From positions 372,001 through 436,000 of the forward strand of contig NZ_JBFBLC010000003.1 of NCBI RefSeq assembly GCF_040702505.1: a stretch of DNA of 64,000 bases, read 5' to 3'. Each line of letters begins with the position of its first letter. The stretch's first letter is position 1. This stretch comes from Terrabacter sp040702505 (GTDB taxonomy: Bacteria; Actinomycetota; Actinomycetes; Actinomycetales; Dermatophilaceae). This document shows, in pieces, positions 16,470 to 25,138 of the stretch. The position numbers and the translations under genes are program-made. The notes below the pieces were generated by a model. The model ran no database searches. It was given only the letters and a program-made list of their open reading frames with translations, and was not told where the DNA came from.

Positions 16470-17695
16470 GCTCGGAGCTCCCGCCCGCGGCCCGACCTGC
16501 CCTGCGCGTCGACGTCGTCTCGATCTTCCCCGACTACCTCGCCCCGCTCGACCTCTCGCTCATCGGCAAGGCCCGCGAGGACGGCCTGCTCGACGTGCGG
16601 GTGCACGACCTTCGCGACTTCACCCACGACCGGCACCGCACGGTCGACGACACCCCCTACGGCGGGGGAGCGGGCATGGTGATGAAGCCGCAGCCGTGGG
16701 CCGAGGCCCTCGACCACGTCCTGGCGCTCGACAACCCGTCCGGCGCGAAGCCGCACCTCGTCGTGCCCGGTCCCGGCGGGCAGCCGTTCAGCCAGGCCCT
16801 GGCCCGCCGGCTCGCGCTCGAGCCCTGGCTGGCGTTCGCGTGCGGCCGCTACGAGGGCATCGACGAGCGGGTCTACGAGCACGCCCGCGACGACCTCGGC
16901 CTCGAGGTCTCGGTCGTCAGCCTCGGCGACTACGTCCTCAACGGCGGCGAGGTCGCCGTGCTCGCCATGGTCGAGGCCATCGGACGGCTCGTCCCCGGCG
17001 TCATCGGCAACGCCGAGTCCCTCGTCGAGGAGTCGCACGAGGACGGCTTGCTCGAGTACCCGATCTACACCAAGCCGAGCTCGTGGAACGGCCGTGACGT
17101 GCCGGCGGTGCTTCTCTCCGGCAACCACGGCGCCATCGCGGCCTGGCGGCACGAGCAGCGCCTGGCCCGCACGGCCGCGCGCCGGCCCGACCTGCTCCAC
17201 GCCTCGCACGCCACCGGGCCCGACGGGGTGCCGGTCGACATCACCGCTGCCACACGGGGCGACGTGCCCGAGCTCGCCGTGCTCCTGCGTGCCTGCGCAG
17301 CCGAGGAGGCCGTCGCCACCGGCAGCCTCGACGTCCCGGCCCTGCACGAGGGTCTCGACGAGGTGAGCTCCGCCCTCGAGACCTCACAGACCTGGCTCGC
17401 CCGCAGCGCCGGCCGCCTCGTGGGCGCCGTCCGCACGCGGCGCAGCCCGGACGCGGGCGACCGCTGGGAGATCAGCCGCCTCTGCGTGACCCCGGACCTC
17501 GACGGCTCCGGACTCGACCGGCAGCTGCTCGACCACGCGGAGGACACCGCGCCGGACGGCATACGCACCCTCACGCTGGAGGTCGGGGCGCACCGCACCG
17601 ACGCGCTCAAGGCGTACCGCAAGGCCGGCTACCGCCCCGCGGACACGCCCGCCTCGAGGCCCGGCACGGTCGTGCTGGCCAAGCGACGCCGCTGA
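16466..17695 (+). CDS. trmD: tRNA (guanine-37-N1)-methyltransferase TrmD fused to a GNAT domain
   Basis: Makes m1G37 in tRNA, which prevents +1 frameshifting. Residues about 10-250 are TrmD: VDVVSIFPDYL, DTPYGGGAGMVM, ACGRYEGIDERV, and the knot LGDYVLNGGEVAVL with GVIGN. The protein has 409 residues, about 150 more than TrmD alone. The extra part (about 253-409) is a GNAT-like fold: VDITAATRGDVPELAVLLR, then ISRLCVTPDLDGSGLDRQLL and ALKAYRKAGYRPAD. The frame is open throughout and ends 6 nt from the convergent gene. The function of the GNAT part is unknown. Confidence 0.92.
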   Translation: MSSELPPAARPALRVDVVSIFPDYLAPLDLSLIGKAREDGLLDVRVHDLRDFTHDRHRTVDDTPYGGGAGMVMKPQPWAEALDHVLALDNPSGAKPHLVVPGPGGQPFSQALARRLALEPWLAFACGRYEGIDERVYEHARDDLGLEVSVVSLGDYVLNGGEVAVLAMVEAIGRLVPGVIGNAESLVEESHEDGLLEYPIYTKPSSWNGRDVPAVLLSGNHGAIAAWRHEQRLARTAARRPDLLHASHATGPDGVPVDITAATRGDVPELAVLLRACAAEEAVATGSLDVPALHEGLDEVSSALETSQTWLARSAGRLVGAVRTRRSPDAGDRWEISRLCVTPDLDGSGLDRQLLDHAEDTAPDGIRTLTLEVGAHRTDALKAYRKAGYRPADTPASRPGTVVLAKRRR

Positions 17696-17701
17696 CCCGC
17701 C

Positions 17702-18460
17702 TCAGGACACCAGCGCCAGGTCGAGGTCGGCCGGCAGCAGGAGCCGCCGGCGGATCAACCCGGCCTGCACGCTCGCGGTGATGGACTGCGTGGCCATGAT
17801 CGCGAAGAGCACGAGCACCTGCGCCGTCGCGGCCTGGACCGCGCTGCCGCCGCCGAGCATGACGCCGATGAAGGCGCCGGGCAGCGTCACGACGCCCGAC
17901 GTGCGCACCTGGTCGAGGCTCGGCAGGATGCCCTCCGGCACCCGGCGGGCGATGATCTCGTCGATGGCCTGGCCGGACGTGAGGCCGAGCGACAGGCAGG
18001 CCTCGTACTGTCCGTGCTCCTCGCGCAACGCGGCGAAGGTGCGCCGCCCCACGAGCGTGTGCACCGTCATCGTGTTGCCGATGACGATGCCGGCGATCGG
18101 GATGACGGCGATCCCCTTCAGGGGCACCGCCCCGGTGGCGAGGATGATCGTGACGACCGGCACGACCCCGCAGGCCATGGCCGCCGCGGCCCACGGCCAC
18201 GTGCCGGGCGCGCCGACCCGCTTGGACGTCGTCGCCACCGCCGTGGCGAACATCGCGAGCACGCCGAGGAAGGAGAGCCACAGGGAGCCCACCACCGCGG
18301 TGATGATGAGGGCGACGAGTGTCAGCTGGACGACGGCACGCCCGCCCGCCAGCACGGACTGGCGGCCGAGGCCGAGGCCGCCGAGGCGGTTGGCCACGAC
18401 GGTCACCACGAGCAGGATGAGCAGGCAGGCGACGACGGGCCAGCCGGGGGAGACGTCCAC
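17702..18460 (-). CDS. fetB: UPF0014 / FetB-type membrane permease
   Basis: A 252-residue integral membrane protein with about six to seven helices, matching the UPF0014 (YbbM/FetB) family. FetB is the permease of the E. coli iron-export ABC system FetAB. Family-typical stretches are ATTSKRVGAPG, PIAGIVIGNTMT, LGLTSGQAIDEIIARR and LPGAFIGVMLGGGSAVQAA. No FetA ATPase gene lies beside it, so the partner is elsewhere or the protein works without it. The start is GTG 18460 with a TAGCGT box 6 nt upstream (leaderless). It converges on trmD. Confidence 0.85.
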   Translation of the reverse strand: MDVSPGWPVVACLLILLVVTVVANRLGGLGLGRQSVLAGGRAVVQLTLVALIITAVVGSLWLSFLGVLAMFATAVATTSKRVGAPGTWPWAAAAMACGVVPVVTIILATGAVPLKGIAVIPIAGIVIGNTMTVHTLVGRRTFAALREEHGQYEACLSLGLTSGQAIDEIIARRVPEGILPSLDQVRTSGVVTLPGAFIGVMLGGGSAVQAATAQVLVLFAIMATQSITASVQAGLIRRRLLLPADLDLALVS

Positions 18461-18466
18461 GAGGCC

Positions 18467-18547
18467 ACGCTAGGGCACCCGTCCGACGGTCCCCGGGACG
18501 GCGTTCCCGTCGCCGATTTCCCGGGACGCCGCGTGCTCTGGCAGACT
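18467..18547. promoter_or_regulatory. Divergent promoter region, fetB and rplS
   Basis: On the minus strand, TAGCGT (18472 down to 18467) sits 6 nt before the fetB GTG. On the plus strand, TCTGGCAGACT (18537-18547) resembles the word upstream of rpsP and may be the rplS -10 region, giving rplS a leader of about 160 nt. No more is readable in the 250-nt gap. Confidence 0.4.
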
Positions 18548-18710
18548 TGCTCCTTGCGTCCGGCACACGACGGCCCCTGCCACAGGGGGAGTCCGGTCAC
18601 CACCGAGCCCAGCGGGCTCCAGCTCCACCGGTGACCTGGCGCGGCCCGGCGGACGCACGACCACATTCTGGTGACGAGGTGGCCTGTGGCACCCAGGAAA
18701 GCGAAGCATC

Positions 18711-19094
18711 ATGCACACGTTTGACGACATCAACGCCGCGTCGCTGCGCTCGGACGTCCCCGAGTTCCGCGCCGGCGACACCCTGAAGGTCCACGTCAAG
18801 GTCATCGAGGGCACGCGCTCGCGCGTCCAGGTGTTCCAGGGCGTCGTGATCCGCCGCCACGGTGGCGGCATCGGCGAGACCTTCACGGTCCGCAAGGTCT
18901 CCTTCGGTGTCGGCGTGGAGCGCACCTTCCCGGTGCACACCCCGGTCATCGACAAGATCGAGGTCGTCACCCGCGGTGACGTCCGCCGCGCGAAGCTCTA
19001 CTACCTGCGTGGCCTGCGCGGCAAGGCCGCCAAGATCCGCGAGAAGCGCGAGACCGTCCCGGCCAAGGCTGCCAAGGCCGGCGCCAAGGGCTGA
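18711..19094 (+). CDS. rplS: Large ribosomal subunit protein bL19
   Basis: Ribosomal protein L19, 127 residues, located at the 30S-50S interface. Conserved core: FRAGDTLKVHVKVIEGTRSR, FQGVVIRRHGGGIGETFTVRK, GVGVERTFPVHTP and AKLYYLRGLRGKAAKI. It has a short Lys/Ala tail. The start is ATG 18711. Its position after trmD is conserved; here an inverted fetB lies between them. Confidence 0.96.
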   Translation: MHTFDDINAASLRSDVPEFRAGDTLKVHVKVIEGTRSRVQVFQGVVIRRHGGGIGETFTVRKVSFGVGVERTFPVHTPVIDKIEVVTRGDVRRAKLYYLRGLRGKAAKIREKRETVPAKAAKAGAKG

Positions 19095-19135
19095 CGACTG
19101 CTGCCGCAGCCGTCCCACTGAACACGCGAGGCGCG

Positions 19136-19939
19136 GTGGACCCCGAGCGGGCCGTCCCGGAGAGCTCCGGTACGTCCCCCGAGACGGGGTCCGCCGCGCC
19201 TTCGTCGCATCCTGAGGCAGCCGAGCCGGCAGCCGGCCTCCCCGGAGCCCCCGGCAGCCAGGGGAGTGCCGACGGACCCCGCTCCACGCGTACGTATGCC
19301 GCCGTGCGACGTCAGCGCTGGCTGCTCGGTCCCGCGCTGCTGCTGCTCGTGATCGTCGTCGTGCGCGCCTTCCTCGTCACGCCGTTCGGCATCCCGAGCG
19401 GGTCGATGCAGGACACGCTGCTCATCGGCGACCGCATCCTCGTCAGCCGGCTGACAGCGCCGCGCGACCTGCAACGAGGAGACATCATCGTCTTCGACGC
19501 CTCGCAGGCCTTCCACCTCGCGGTGCCCCAGCGCGGCCCGCTGCAGACGCTCGTCGAGGCCGTGCAGAGCCTCACCGGCACCGGCCAGCCCACCGACTAC
19601 GTCAAGCGGGTCATCGGCGTGCCCGGCGACCACGTCCGGTGCTGCGCGGCCGACGGCCGCCTCGAGGTCAACGGCGTCGCCGTCACGGAGCCCTACATCG
19701 CGCCGGGACAGCGCCCGAGCGCCGTGACGTTCGACGTGACGGTGCCACCGGACCACTTCTGGGTGATGGGCGACAACCGCGGTGCCTCGGCGGACTCGCG
19801 GGCCCACCTCGGCGACCCGGGGGGCGGCATGGTGCCCGGGGAGGACGTCATCGGAAAGGTGTGGGTGCGATACTGGCCGCTCGATCGGATCGGCCCGGTC
19901 GCCTCAGGACCCGTTGTCCCCCAACGAGATGGTGAGTGA
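19136..19939 (+). CDS. lepB: Signal peptidase I (first copy)
   Basis: Membrane-anchored type I signal peptidase that cleaves Sec/Tat signal peptides on the outer face of the membrane. 267 residues: a Pro/Ala/Ser-rich cytoplasmic N-terminus, one anchor helix (LLGPALLLLVIVVVRAFLV), the catalytic Ser in PSGSMQDTL, the catalytic Lys in YVKRVIGVPGD, and the box GDNRGASADSR. The start is GTG 19136 (GAGG upstream). The stop overlaps the next signal peptidase gene by one base (TGATG). Paired lepB genes after rplS are common in actinobacteria. Confidence 0.93.
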   Translation: MDPERAVPESSGTSPETGSAAPSSHPEAAEPAAGLPGAPGSQGSADGPRSTRTYAAVRRQRWLLGPALLLLVIVVVRAFLVTPFGIPSGSMQDTLLIGDRILVSRLTAPRDLQRGDIIVFDASQAFHLAVPQRGPLQTLVEAVQSLTGTGQPTDYVKRVIGVPGDHVRCCAADGRLEVNGVAVTEPYIAPGQRPSAVTFDVTVPPDHFWVMGDNRGASADSRAHLGDPGGGMVPGEDVIGKVWVRYWPLDRIGPVASGPVVPQRDGE

Positions 19940-20820
19940 TGTCGCAGTACACCGGACGCCCCGAAGACCCCACGCGCGGGCGTACCCCTGACGACATCGA
20001 TGACCCCGACGACGACCTCGACGACTACGACGACCCGCCGCGCGGGTTCGGGGCCACGCTGCTGGCCGGCATCAAGGAGCTGGTCATCGTCATCGTCCTG
20101 GCGATGGCGCTCTCCTTCGTGGTCAAGACGTGGCTCTTCCAGGCCTTCTACATCCCGTCCGGGTCGATGGAGAACACCCTCGTCAAGGACGACCGGGTCA
20201 TCGTCAGCAAGCTGACGCCGGGACCGTTCGACCTCAAGCGCGGCGACGTGGTCGTCTTCGAGGACCCCGGCACGCCGACGCCGTGGCTCGCCGGCCTGGG
20301 CAACACGCACAGCACTGTCGGTGGCCCGTTCCACGACGCGCTCGTCTTCGTCGGGCTGCTGCCGGAGGACTCGGAGAACCACCTGATCAAGCGCGTCATC
20401 GGCCTGCCCGGTGACCACGTGCAGGCCGACGGCGACACCGGCAAGATCCGGGTCAACGGGGTCGAGATCACCGAGCCCTACATCAAGCCGGGGGACTACC
20501 CGAGCGAGGGCAAGAAGTTCGACATCGTCGTCCCGCCCGACCACGTCTGGGTCATGGGCGACCACCGCTCCGACTCCTCCGACAGCCGCTGGCACGACGA
20601 CGGCACCGGCGCGACCGGCTCGGTTCCGATGGACAAGATCGTCGGGCGTGCCCTGTTCATCGTCTGGCCCATCGACCACGTGACCTGGCTCGGCGTGCCC
20701 GCGCGCACCTTCTCCCAGGTCCCGGCGCCGTCCTCGACCACACCCAAGCAGAAGTCTGCGGTCAACCCCAGCCCGACCAGCAGGGCCAGCGTCTCGGCGA
20801 CGAAGGCCGCGGCAGGCTGA
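19939..20820 (+). CDS. lepB: Signal peptidase I (second copy)
   Basis: A second type I signal peptidase, 293 residues. It has an Asp-rich cytoplasmic N-terminus (DDIDDPDDDLDDYDD), an anchor helix (ELVIVIVLAMALSFVVKTWL), Ser in IPSGSMENTL, Lys in LIKRVIGLPGDHV, and GDHRSDSSDSR, where a His replaces the Asn of the usual GDNR box. A Ser/Thr/Pro-rich C-terminal tail follows the catalytic domain. ATG 19939 is preferred over GTG 19936. The two copies differ in N-terminus and tail, suggesting different substrates. Confidence 0.93.
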   Translation: MSQYTGRPEDPTRGRTPDDIDDPDDDLDDYDDPPRGFGATLLAGIKELVIVIVLAMALSFVVKTWLFQAFYIPSGSMENTLVKDDRVIVSKLTPGPFDLKRGDVVVFEDPGTPTPWLAGLGNTHSTVGGPFHDALVFVGLLPEDSENHLIKRVIGLPGDHVQADGDTGKIRVNGVEITEPYIKPGDYPSEGKKFDIVVPPDHVWVMGDHRSDSSDSRWHDDGTGATGSVPMDKIVGRALFIVWPIDHVTWLGVPARTFSQVPAPSSTTPKQKSAVNPSPTSRASVSATKAAAG

Positions 20821-20837
20821 CCGGCGCGCTCCCTTCC

Positions 20838-21626
20838 ATGGCACCTCCACCACCCCCCGCAGCCTCTCCCGCCTCGAAGAAGCCGTCGCTGCGCGTCGAG
20901 CGGGCGCTGCAGCGTTCCGGTCACCGCCTGCTCGCCGGCATGGACGAGGTGGGCCGCGGCGCCCTCGCGGGCCCCGTCAGCGTCGGGGTCGTCGTCATCG
21001 ACGAGACCGTGCGGTCGGCACCGATCGGGGTCAAGGACTCCAAGCTGCTCACCGAGAAGGCCCGCACCGTGCTCGTGCCGCGCATCCAGCGCTGGGCCGT
21101 GGCGCACGCCGTCGGCCACGCAGGGCCCGACGAGATCGACGCCATCGGCATCATGGCGGCGCTGCGCCTGGCCGGGATGCGCGCTCTCGCCGGCCTGGGC
21201 ATGGTGCCCGACCTGGTGATCCTCGACGGCAACCACGACTGGCTGACCGCACCGACGGAGGTGGGGCTCTTCGCCTTCGCCGACGACTCCGGTCCCGCGA
21301 CGCCGCCGGTCACCACGATGATCAAGGCCGACATGAAGTGCTCCTCCGTCGCGGCCGCCAGCGTGCTCGCGAAGGTGGAGCGCGACGAGCTGATGGTGGC
21401 GCTCTCGGCCGAGCACCCGGCATACGGCTGGTCGCTCAACAAGGGCTACTCCGCCCCGGAGCACATGGACGCGCTGGCGCGCCTCGGGCCGTGCGAGCTG
21501 CACCGGCGCTCGTGGCGCCTGCCCGGCGTCTACACCGACGAGGCCGTCGAGGTGTTGAATGAGGTCACGGGGGCGATCGTCCCGGTGCCCACCACGGCAG
21601 AGCAGACAGGAACGGCGGTCAGGTGA
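20838..21626 (+). CDS. rnhB: Ribonuclease HII
   Basis: A 262-residue endonuclease that cuts RNA in RNA-DNA hybrids and removes misincorporated ribonucleotides. Catalytic acids are visible: DEVGRGALAGP (Asp and Glu), DG in LVILDGNHDW, and Asp in MIKADMKCSSVAAASVLAKV. The N-terminus is Pro/Ala-rich. No clear Shine-Dalgarno precedes ATG 20838, but it begins 17 nt after lepB and may be translated by reinitiation. The stop overlaps the next gene (GTGA). Confidence 0.94.
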   Translation: MAPPPPPAASPASKKPSLRVERALQRSGHRLLAGMDEVGRGALAGPVSVGVVVIDETVRSAPIGVKDSKLLTEKARTVLVPRIQRWAVAHAVGHAGPDEIDAIGIMAALRLAGMRALAGLGMVPDLVILDGNHDWLTAPTEVGLFAFADDSGPATPPVTTMIKADMKCSSVAAASVLAKVERDELMVALSAEHPAYGWSLNKGYSAPEHMDALARLGPCELHRRSWRLPGVYTDEAVEVLNEVTGAIVPVPTTAEQTGTAVR

Positions 21627-21943
21627 GTTCGGAAGATCTCGAGAAGTACGAGACCGAGATGGAGCTCCAGCTCTACAAGGAGTACCGCGACGTCGTCGGC
21701 CTCTTCACCCACGTCGTCGAGACCGAGCGGCGCTTCTACCTGGCCAACTCCGTCGACCTCAAGGTGCGCACCGACGGCGGCGAGGTCTTCTTCGACGTCA
21801 CGATGGCCGACGCCTGGGTCTGGGACATCTACCGGCCCGCGCGATTCGTCAAGAACGTGCGCGTCGTGACGTTCAAGGACGTCAACGTCGAGGAGCTGCC
21901 GAAGCCCGACATCAAGCTCCCCGAGAACGGCGACTTCAGCTGA
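21623..21943 (+). CDS. DUF2469 family protein
   Basis: A 106-residue acidic protein highly conserved in actinobacteria, always next to rnhB. Characteristic stretches are MSSEDLEKYETEMELQLYKE, VETERRFYLANSVDL and DAWVWDIYRPARFV. The function is unknown. GTG 21623 overlaps the rnhB stop by 4 nt. Confidence 0.92.
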   Translation: MSSEDLEKYETEMELQLYKEYRDVVGLFTHVVETERRFYLANSVDLKVRTDGGEVFFDVTMADAWVWDIYRPARFVKNVRVVTFKDVNVEELPKPDIKLPENGDFS

Positions 21944-22047
21944 CACCGTGACGGTCTCGTCCACACCCCCTTCCCGAGGACGTATGCCGTCCACAGCCCC
22001 GCGCTGACCGCTGTCCTCCCCGGGCCGCGCCGGCGAGGGTGGTCCGC

Positions 22048-22413
22048 ATGGACCTCTCCACCCGCGCCCTCGGCGACTACGGCGAACGCCTCGCGTGCCG
22101 CTACCTGCTCGCGCAGGGCCTGACCATCCTGGACCGCAACTGGCGGTGCGTGCGGGGCGAGATCGACGTCGTCGCGGTCGACGGCCGCGACCTCGTCGTC
22201 TGCGAGGTCAAGACCCGCACCACCGAGGCCTACGGCGCGCCCTTCGAGGCGGTGACGTGGACCAAGCAGCGTCGCCTGCGGCGGCTCGCGGGGCTGTGGC
22301 GCGACGAGCACTCCGAGCTCGCGCGTGGCCTGGCGCTGCGCATCGACGTCATCTCGATCCTGCGCCCGCGGGCGGGCCGGGCGCGGCTCGAGCACCTGCG
22401 CGGGGTGTGCTGA
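22048..22413 (+). CDS. yraN: YraN/UPF0102 family endonuclease-fold protein
   Basis: A 121-residue UPF0102 protein with a restriction-endonuclease-like core: YGERLACRYLLAQGLTILDRN, GEIDVVAVDG, VVCEVKTRT and KQRRLRRLA. It has the E-x-D/E-x-K pattern of PD-(D/E)XK nucleases. Its role is uncertain, but its linkage to comM and dprA suggests DNA metabolism. ATG 22048 is preferred over GTG 22039. A GTATGCCG copy lies in the upstream gap (21982). The stop overlaps comM by one base. Confidence 0.92.
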   Translation: MDLSTRALGDYGERLACRYLLAQGLTILDRNWRCVRGEIDVVAVDGRDLVVCEVKTRTTEAYGAPFEAVTWTKQRRLRRLAGLWRDEHSELARGLALRIDVISILRPRAGRARLEHLRGVC

Positions 22414-23975
22414 TGGGCACCGGGCTGGGGCGCACGCGCTCGGTGGGGCTGCGGGGCGTGACCGGTTTCGTGGTCGACGTCGAGGCCCACGTCACGCAGG
22501 GGCTGCCCGGTTTCGCCATCAGTGGTCTGGGCGACTCGGCCGTCAAGCAGTCCTCCGACCGCATCAAGGCGGCGGCAGCCCTCATCGACAAGATGCCGGT
22601 CAGCCAGCGGCGCGTCACCGTCAACCTGTCGCCGGCCGGGGAGCGGAAGGTCGGCACGGGCTTCGACCTCGGCATCTTCGTCGCGGTCGCGGCCGCCATG
22701 GAGCTGGTGAAGGTCGCCGTGGTGCGCGAGGTCGTGCACATCGGCGAGGTGGGGCTCGACGGGACGGTGCGCCCGGTGCCGGGGGTGCTGCCCCTGGTCC
22801 GCGCGGCGGCGCTGGCCGGTGTGCGCCACGTCGTGGTGCCGGTCGCCAACGCGGGGGAGGCCCGGCTCGTGTCCGGTGTCCGCGTGCACCCGGTCGCCGA
22901 CGTCATGGAGCTCGTGCACCGCTACGACGCGCTGGGCAAGGGCCGGCTGGTCGCGGAGGTGCCCGTGCCGCTCGTCGTGCCCCCGGAGCGCGCTCCGGTG
23001 CGTGACCTCAGTGAGGTGGTCGGCCAGGCGGACGCCAAGCTCGCGCTCGAGATCGCGGCCGCCGGCGGCCACCACCTGCTGCTGGCCGGTCCGCCCGGCG
23101 CCGGCAAGACGATGCTCGCCGAGCGACTGCCGGGCCTGCTGCCCGCCCTCGACGAGGCCGGGTCGATGGAGGTCACGGCGATCCACTCGGTCCTCGGCGC
23201 GCTGGGGGACGGCGAGGAGGTGCGACTGATCAGCCGGCCGCCGTTCGTCGCGCCCCACCACGGCGCCTCCCAGGCGGCGGTCATCGGGGGCGGCTCCGGC
23301 CGCATCCGCCCCGGCGCGATCACCCAGGCGCACCTCGGCGTGCTCTTCCTCGACGAGACTCCCGAGTTCGACAAGGGAGTGCTCCAGTCGCTGCGCACGC
23401 CGCTGGAGCGCGGGTCGGTCTCCATCGCCCGGGCCCAGGAGACCGTGACCTTCCCCTCGAGGTTCCAGCTCGTCCTCGCCGCCAACCCCTGCCCCTGTGG
23501 CAACGGCTGGGGCAAGGGGCTGGACTGCACGTGCACGCCGATGATGCGCAGGTCCTACTTCGGCAAGCTGAGCGGGCCGCTGCTCGACCGCGTGGACCTG
23601 CAGGTGCACGTGCAGCCGCCGGGCCTGTCCATGGCCGGGGCGACTCCCGGTGAGTCGACGGCGTCGGTGGCGGCGCGGGTCGCCGCAGCCCGTAGCGCCC
23701 AGGCTGAGCGCTGGAGGGAGGTGCTCGAGACACGTCGAGGGGTCAACGCCGACGTGCCGGGCTCGGTCCTGCGCGGGCGTCCGTGGCGCCTGCCGACCTC
23801 CGCGACGACCACGCTCGACCGGTCACTGGAGGGCGGGGCCCTCAGTCTGCGCGGTTACGACCGGACGCTGAGGTGCGCCTGGACCATCGCGGACGTCATG
23901 GGGCTGCAGCGTCCCGGCCGCGAAGAGGTCGACCTCGCACTGTCGCTGCGCCACCGGGCGGGGATGGCCGCATGA
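22413..23975 (+). CDS. comM: ComM/YifB family Mg-chelatase-like AAA+ ATPase
   Basis: A 520-residue AAA+ helicase family protein. ComM promotes branch migration during integration of transforming DNA in naturally competent bacteria; most actinobacteria carry the gene without known competence. Order: N-terminal Lon-like domain (TVNLSPAGERKVGTGFDL), Walker A GPPGAGKTM near residue 226, Walker B LGVLFLDETPEF, a four-Cys insert (NPCPCG ... DCTC), and the C-terminal Mg-chelatase domain with LSLRHRAGM. It starts one base into the yraN stop and leads into dprA. Confidence 0.93.
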   Translation: MGTGLGRTRSVGLRGVTGFVVDVEAHVTQGLPGFAISGLGDSAVKQSSDRIKAAAALIDKMPVSQRRVTVNLSPAGERKVGTGFDLGIFVAVAAAMELVKVAVVREVVHIGEVGLDGTVRPVPGVLPLVRAAALAGVRHVVVPVANAGEARLVSGVRVHPVADVMELVHRYDALGKGRLVAEVPVPLVVPPERAPVRDLSEVVGQADAKLALEIAAAGGHHLLLAGPPGAGKTMLAERLPGLLPALDEAGSMEVTAIHSVLGALGDGEEVRLISRPPFVAPHHGASQAAVIGGGSGRIRPGAITQAHLGVLFLDETPEFDKGVLQSLRTPLERGSVSIARAQETVTFPSRFQLVLAANPCPCGNGWGKGLDCTCTPMMRRSYFGKLSGPLLDRVDLQVHVQPPGLSMAGATPGESTASVAARVAAARSAQAERWREVLETRRGVNADVPGSVLRGRPWRLPTSATTTLDRSLEGGALSLRGYDRTLRCAWTIADVMGLQRPGREEVDLALSLRHRAGMAA

Positions 23976-24008
23976 GACATGACAGCAATGACCACCAGGA
24001 GGTGCAGC

Positions 24009-25115
24009 ATGGACGCTGACCGGTTCGCCCGAGCGGCCCTGTCGCGGCTCGCGGAGCCCTGCGACTCGGAGGTGCGCACCCTCCTCGACGAGGTGGGAGC
24101 GGTCGCGGCGGTGGCGGCGATCCGTGCAGGTCGTGGGAGGCTGGCCCGGCTGCGGGCCCGGGTGGCCGCGCTCGACACCGAACGCGATCTCGACATCGCG
24201 GCGAAGGTCGGGGCGCGGGTGGTCATCCCCTCGGACGACGAGTGGCCGGAGCGGCTCGGCAGCATTCCCGTGCCGCCGTACTGCCTGTGGGTGCGCGGTC
24301 CCCTCGACCTCGCCGAGACGGTCGAGCGCTCGGTGTCGGTCGTCGGCTCCCGCACGGCCACCGCCTACGGCGAGCAGGTCGCGGCGGACCTCGCCGCCGG
24401 CCTCGCCCAGCGCGGCTGGTCGGTCGTGTCGGGCGCGGCCTTCGGCATCGACGGCAGTGCGCACCGCGGCGCGCTCGCGGTCGACGGCGCCACGGTCGCG
24501 GTGCTCGCAGGTGGGGTCGAGCGTCCCTACCCGAGCGCCCACGCCACCCTCATCTCGAGGATCGCCCGCGACGGCCTCGTCGTGTCGGAGGTCGCTCCGG
24601 GGTCGGCGCCGATGAAGTCGCGGTTCCTGGCGCGCAACCGGCTCATCGCCGGGCTGACCCGCGGGACCGTGGTCGTGGAGGCAGACCTGCGCTCAGGGTC
24701 ACGCAACACCGTCAAGCACGCCATCGAGGCAGGCCGGCACGTCGGTGCGGTGCCGGGCCCGATCACCTCGATGACGTCCTCCGGTTGCCACCAGGAGATC
24801 CGCGACGGGCGCGCGGTGCTCGTGACCAGCGCCGAGGAGGTCATCGATCTCGTGGGAGACCTCGGGGACGACGCCTGCGAGCCGGGTCGGGGGCCGGTGC
24901 GCCCCGAGGACGGGCTGCCGTCGCTCGATGCCTCGGTGCTCGAGGCCGTGCCGTTCCGCTCGGCCCTTCCCCTCGATGCCATCGTGCGGTCGGCCGGGCA
25001 GTCGCCACTGATTGTGCGTGCCGCCCTCGGGCGGCTCGAGCGCCTCGGGCTCGTGACCGAGTCTGCCGGCACCTGGCGCAAGCGGCCCCAACGGCGGCTG
25101 ACGACAGCGGGTTGA
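24009..25115 (+). CDS. dprA: DNA-processing protein DprA
   Basis: A 368-residue protein that protects incoming single-stranded DNA and loads RecA. The Rossmann-like core is clear: VVGSRTATAYGE, GWSVVSGAAFGIDGSAHRGAL, ATVAVLAGGVERPYPSAH, FLARNRLIAGL and SGSRNTVKHAIEAGR. A C-terminal winged-helix domain follows (IVRAALGRLERLGLV). ATG 24009 is chosen because AGGAGGTG lies 5 nt upstream; an earlier ATG at 23979 has no such site. A 15-bp tandem repeat begins 24 nt after the stop. Confidence 0.94.
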   Translation: MDADRFARAALSRLAEPCDSEVRTLLDEVGAVAAVAAIRAGRGRLARLRARVAALDTERDLDIAAKVGARVVIPSDDEWPERLGSIPVPPYCLWVRGPLDLAETVERSVSVVGSRTATAYGEQVAADLAAGLAQRGWSVVSGAAFGIDGSAHRGALAVDGATVAVLAGGVERPYPSAHATLISRIARDGLVVSEVAPGSAPMKSRFLARNRLIAGLTRGTVVVEADLRSGSRNTVKHAIEAGRHVGAVPGPITSMTSSGCHQEIRDGRAVLVTSAEEVIDLVGDLGDDACEPGRGPVRPEDGLPSLDASVLEAVPFRSALPLDAIVRSAGQSPLIVRAALGRLERLGLVTESAGTWRKRPQRRLTTAG

Positions 25116-25138
25116 AGCCCCACGAGGTGCGCCGGGAC

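Noticed and set aside
17200..17260. Frameshift or missing stop between TrmD and the GNAT part
   Set aside because: The frame is continuous with normal third-position GC bias and no stop in the linker, so a true fusion is the simplest reading.
23979..24008. Earlier dprA start at ATG 23979
   Set aside because: It lacks a ribosome-binding site, whereas ATG 24009 has AGGAGGTG at ideal spacing.
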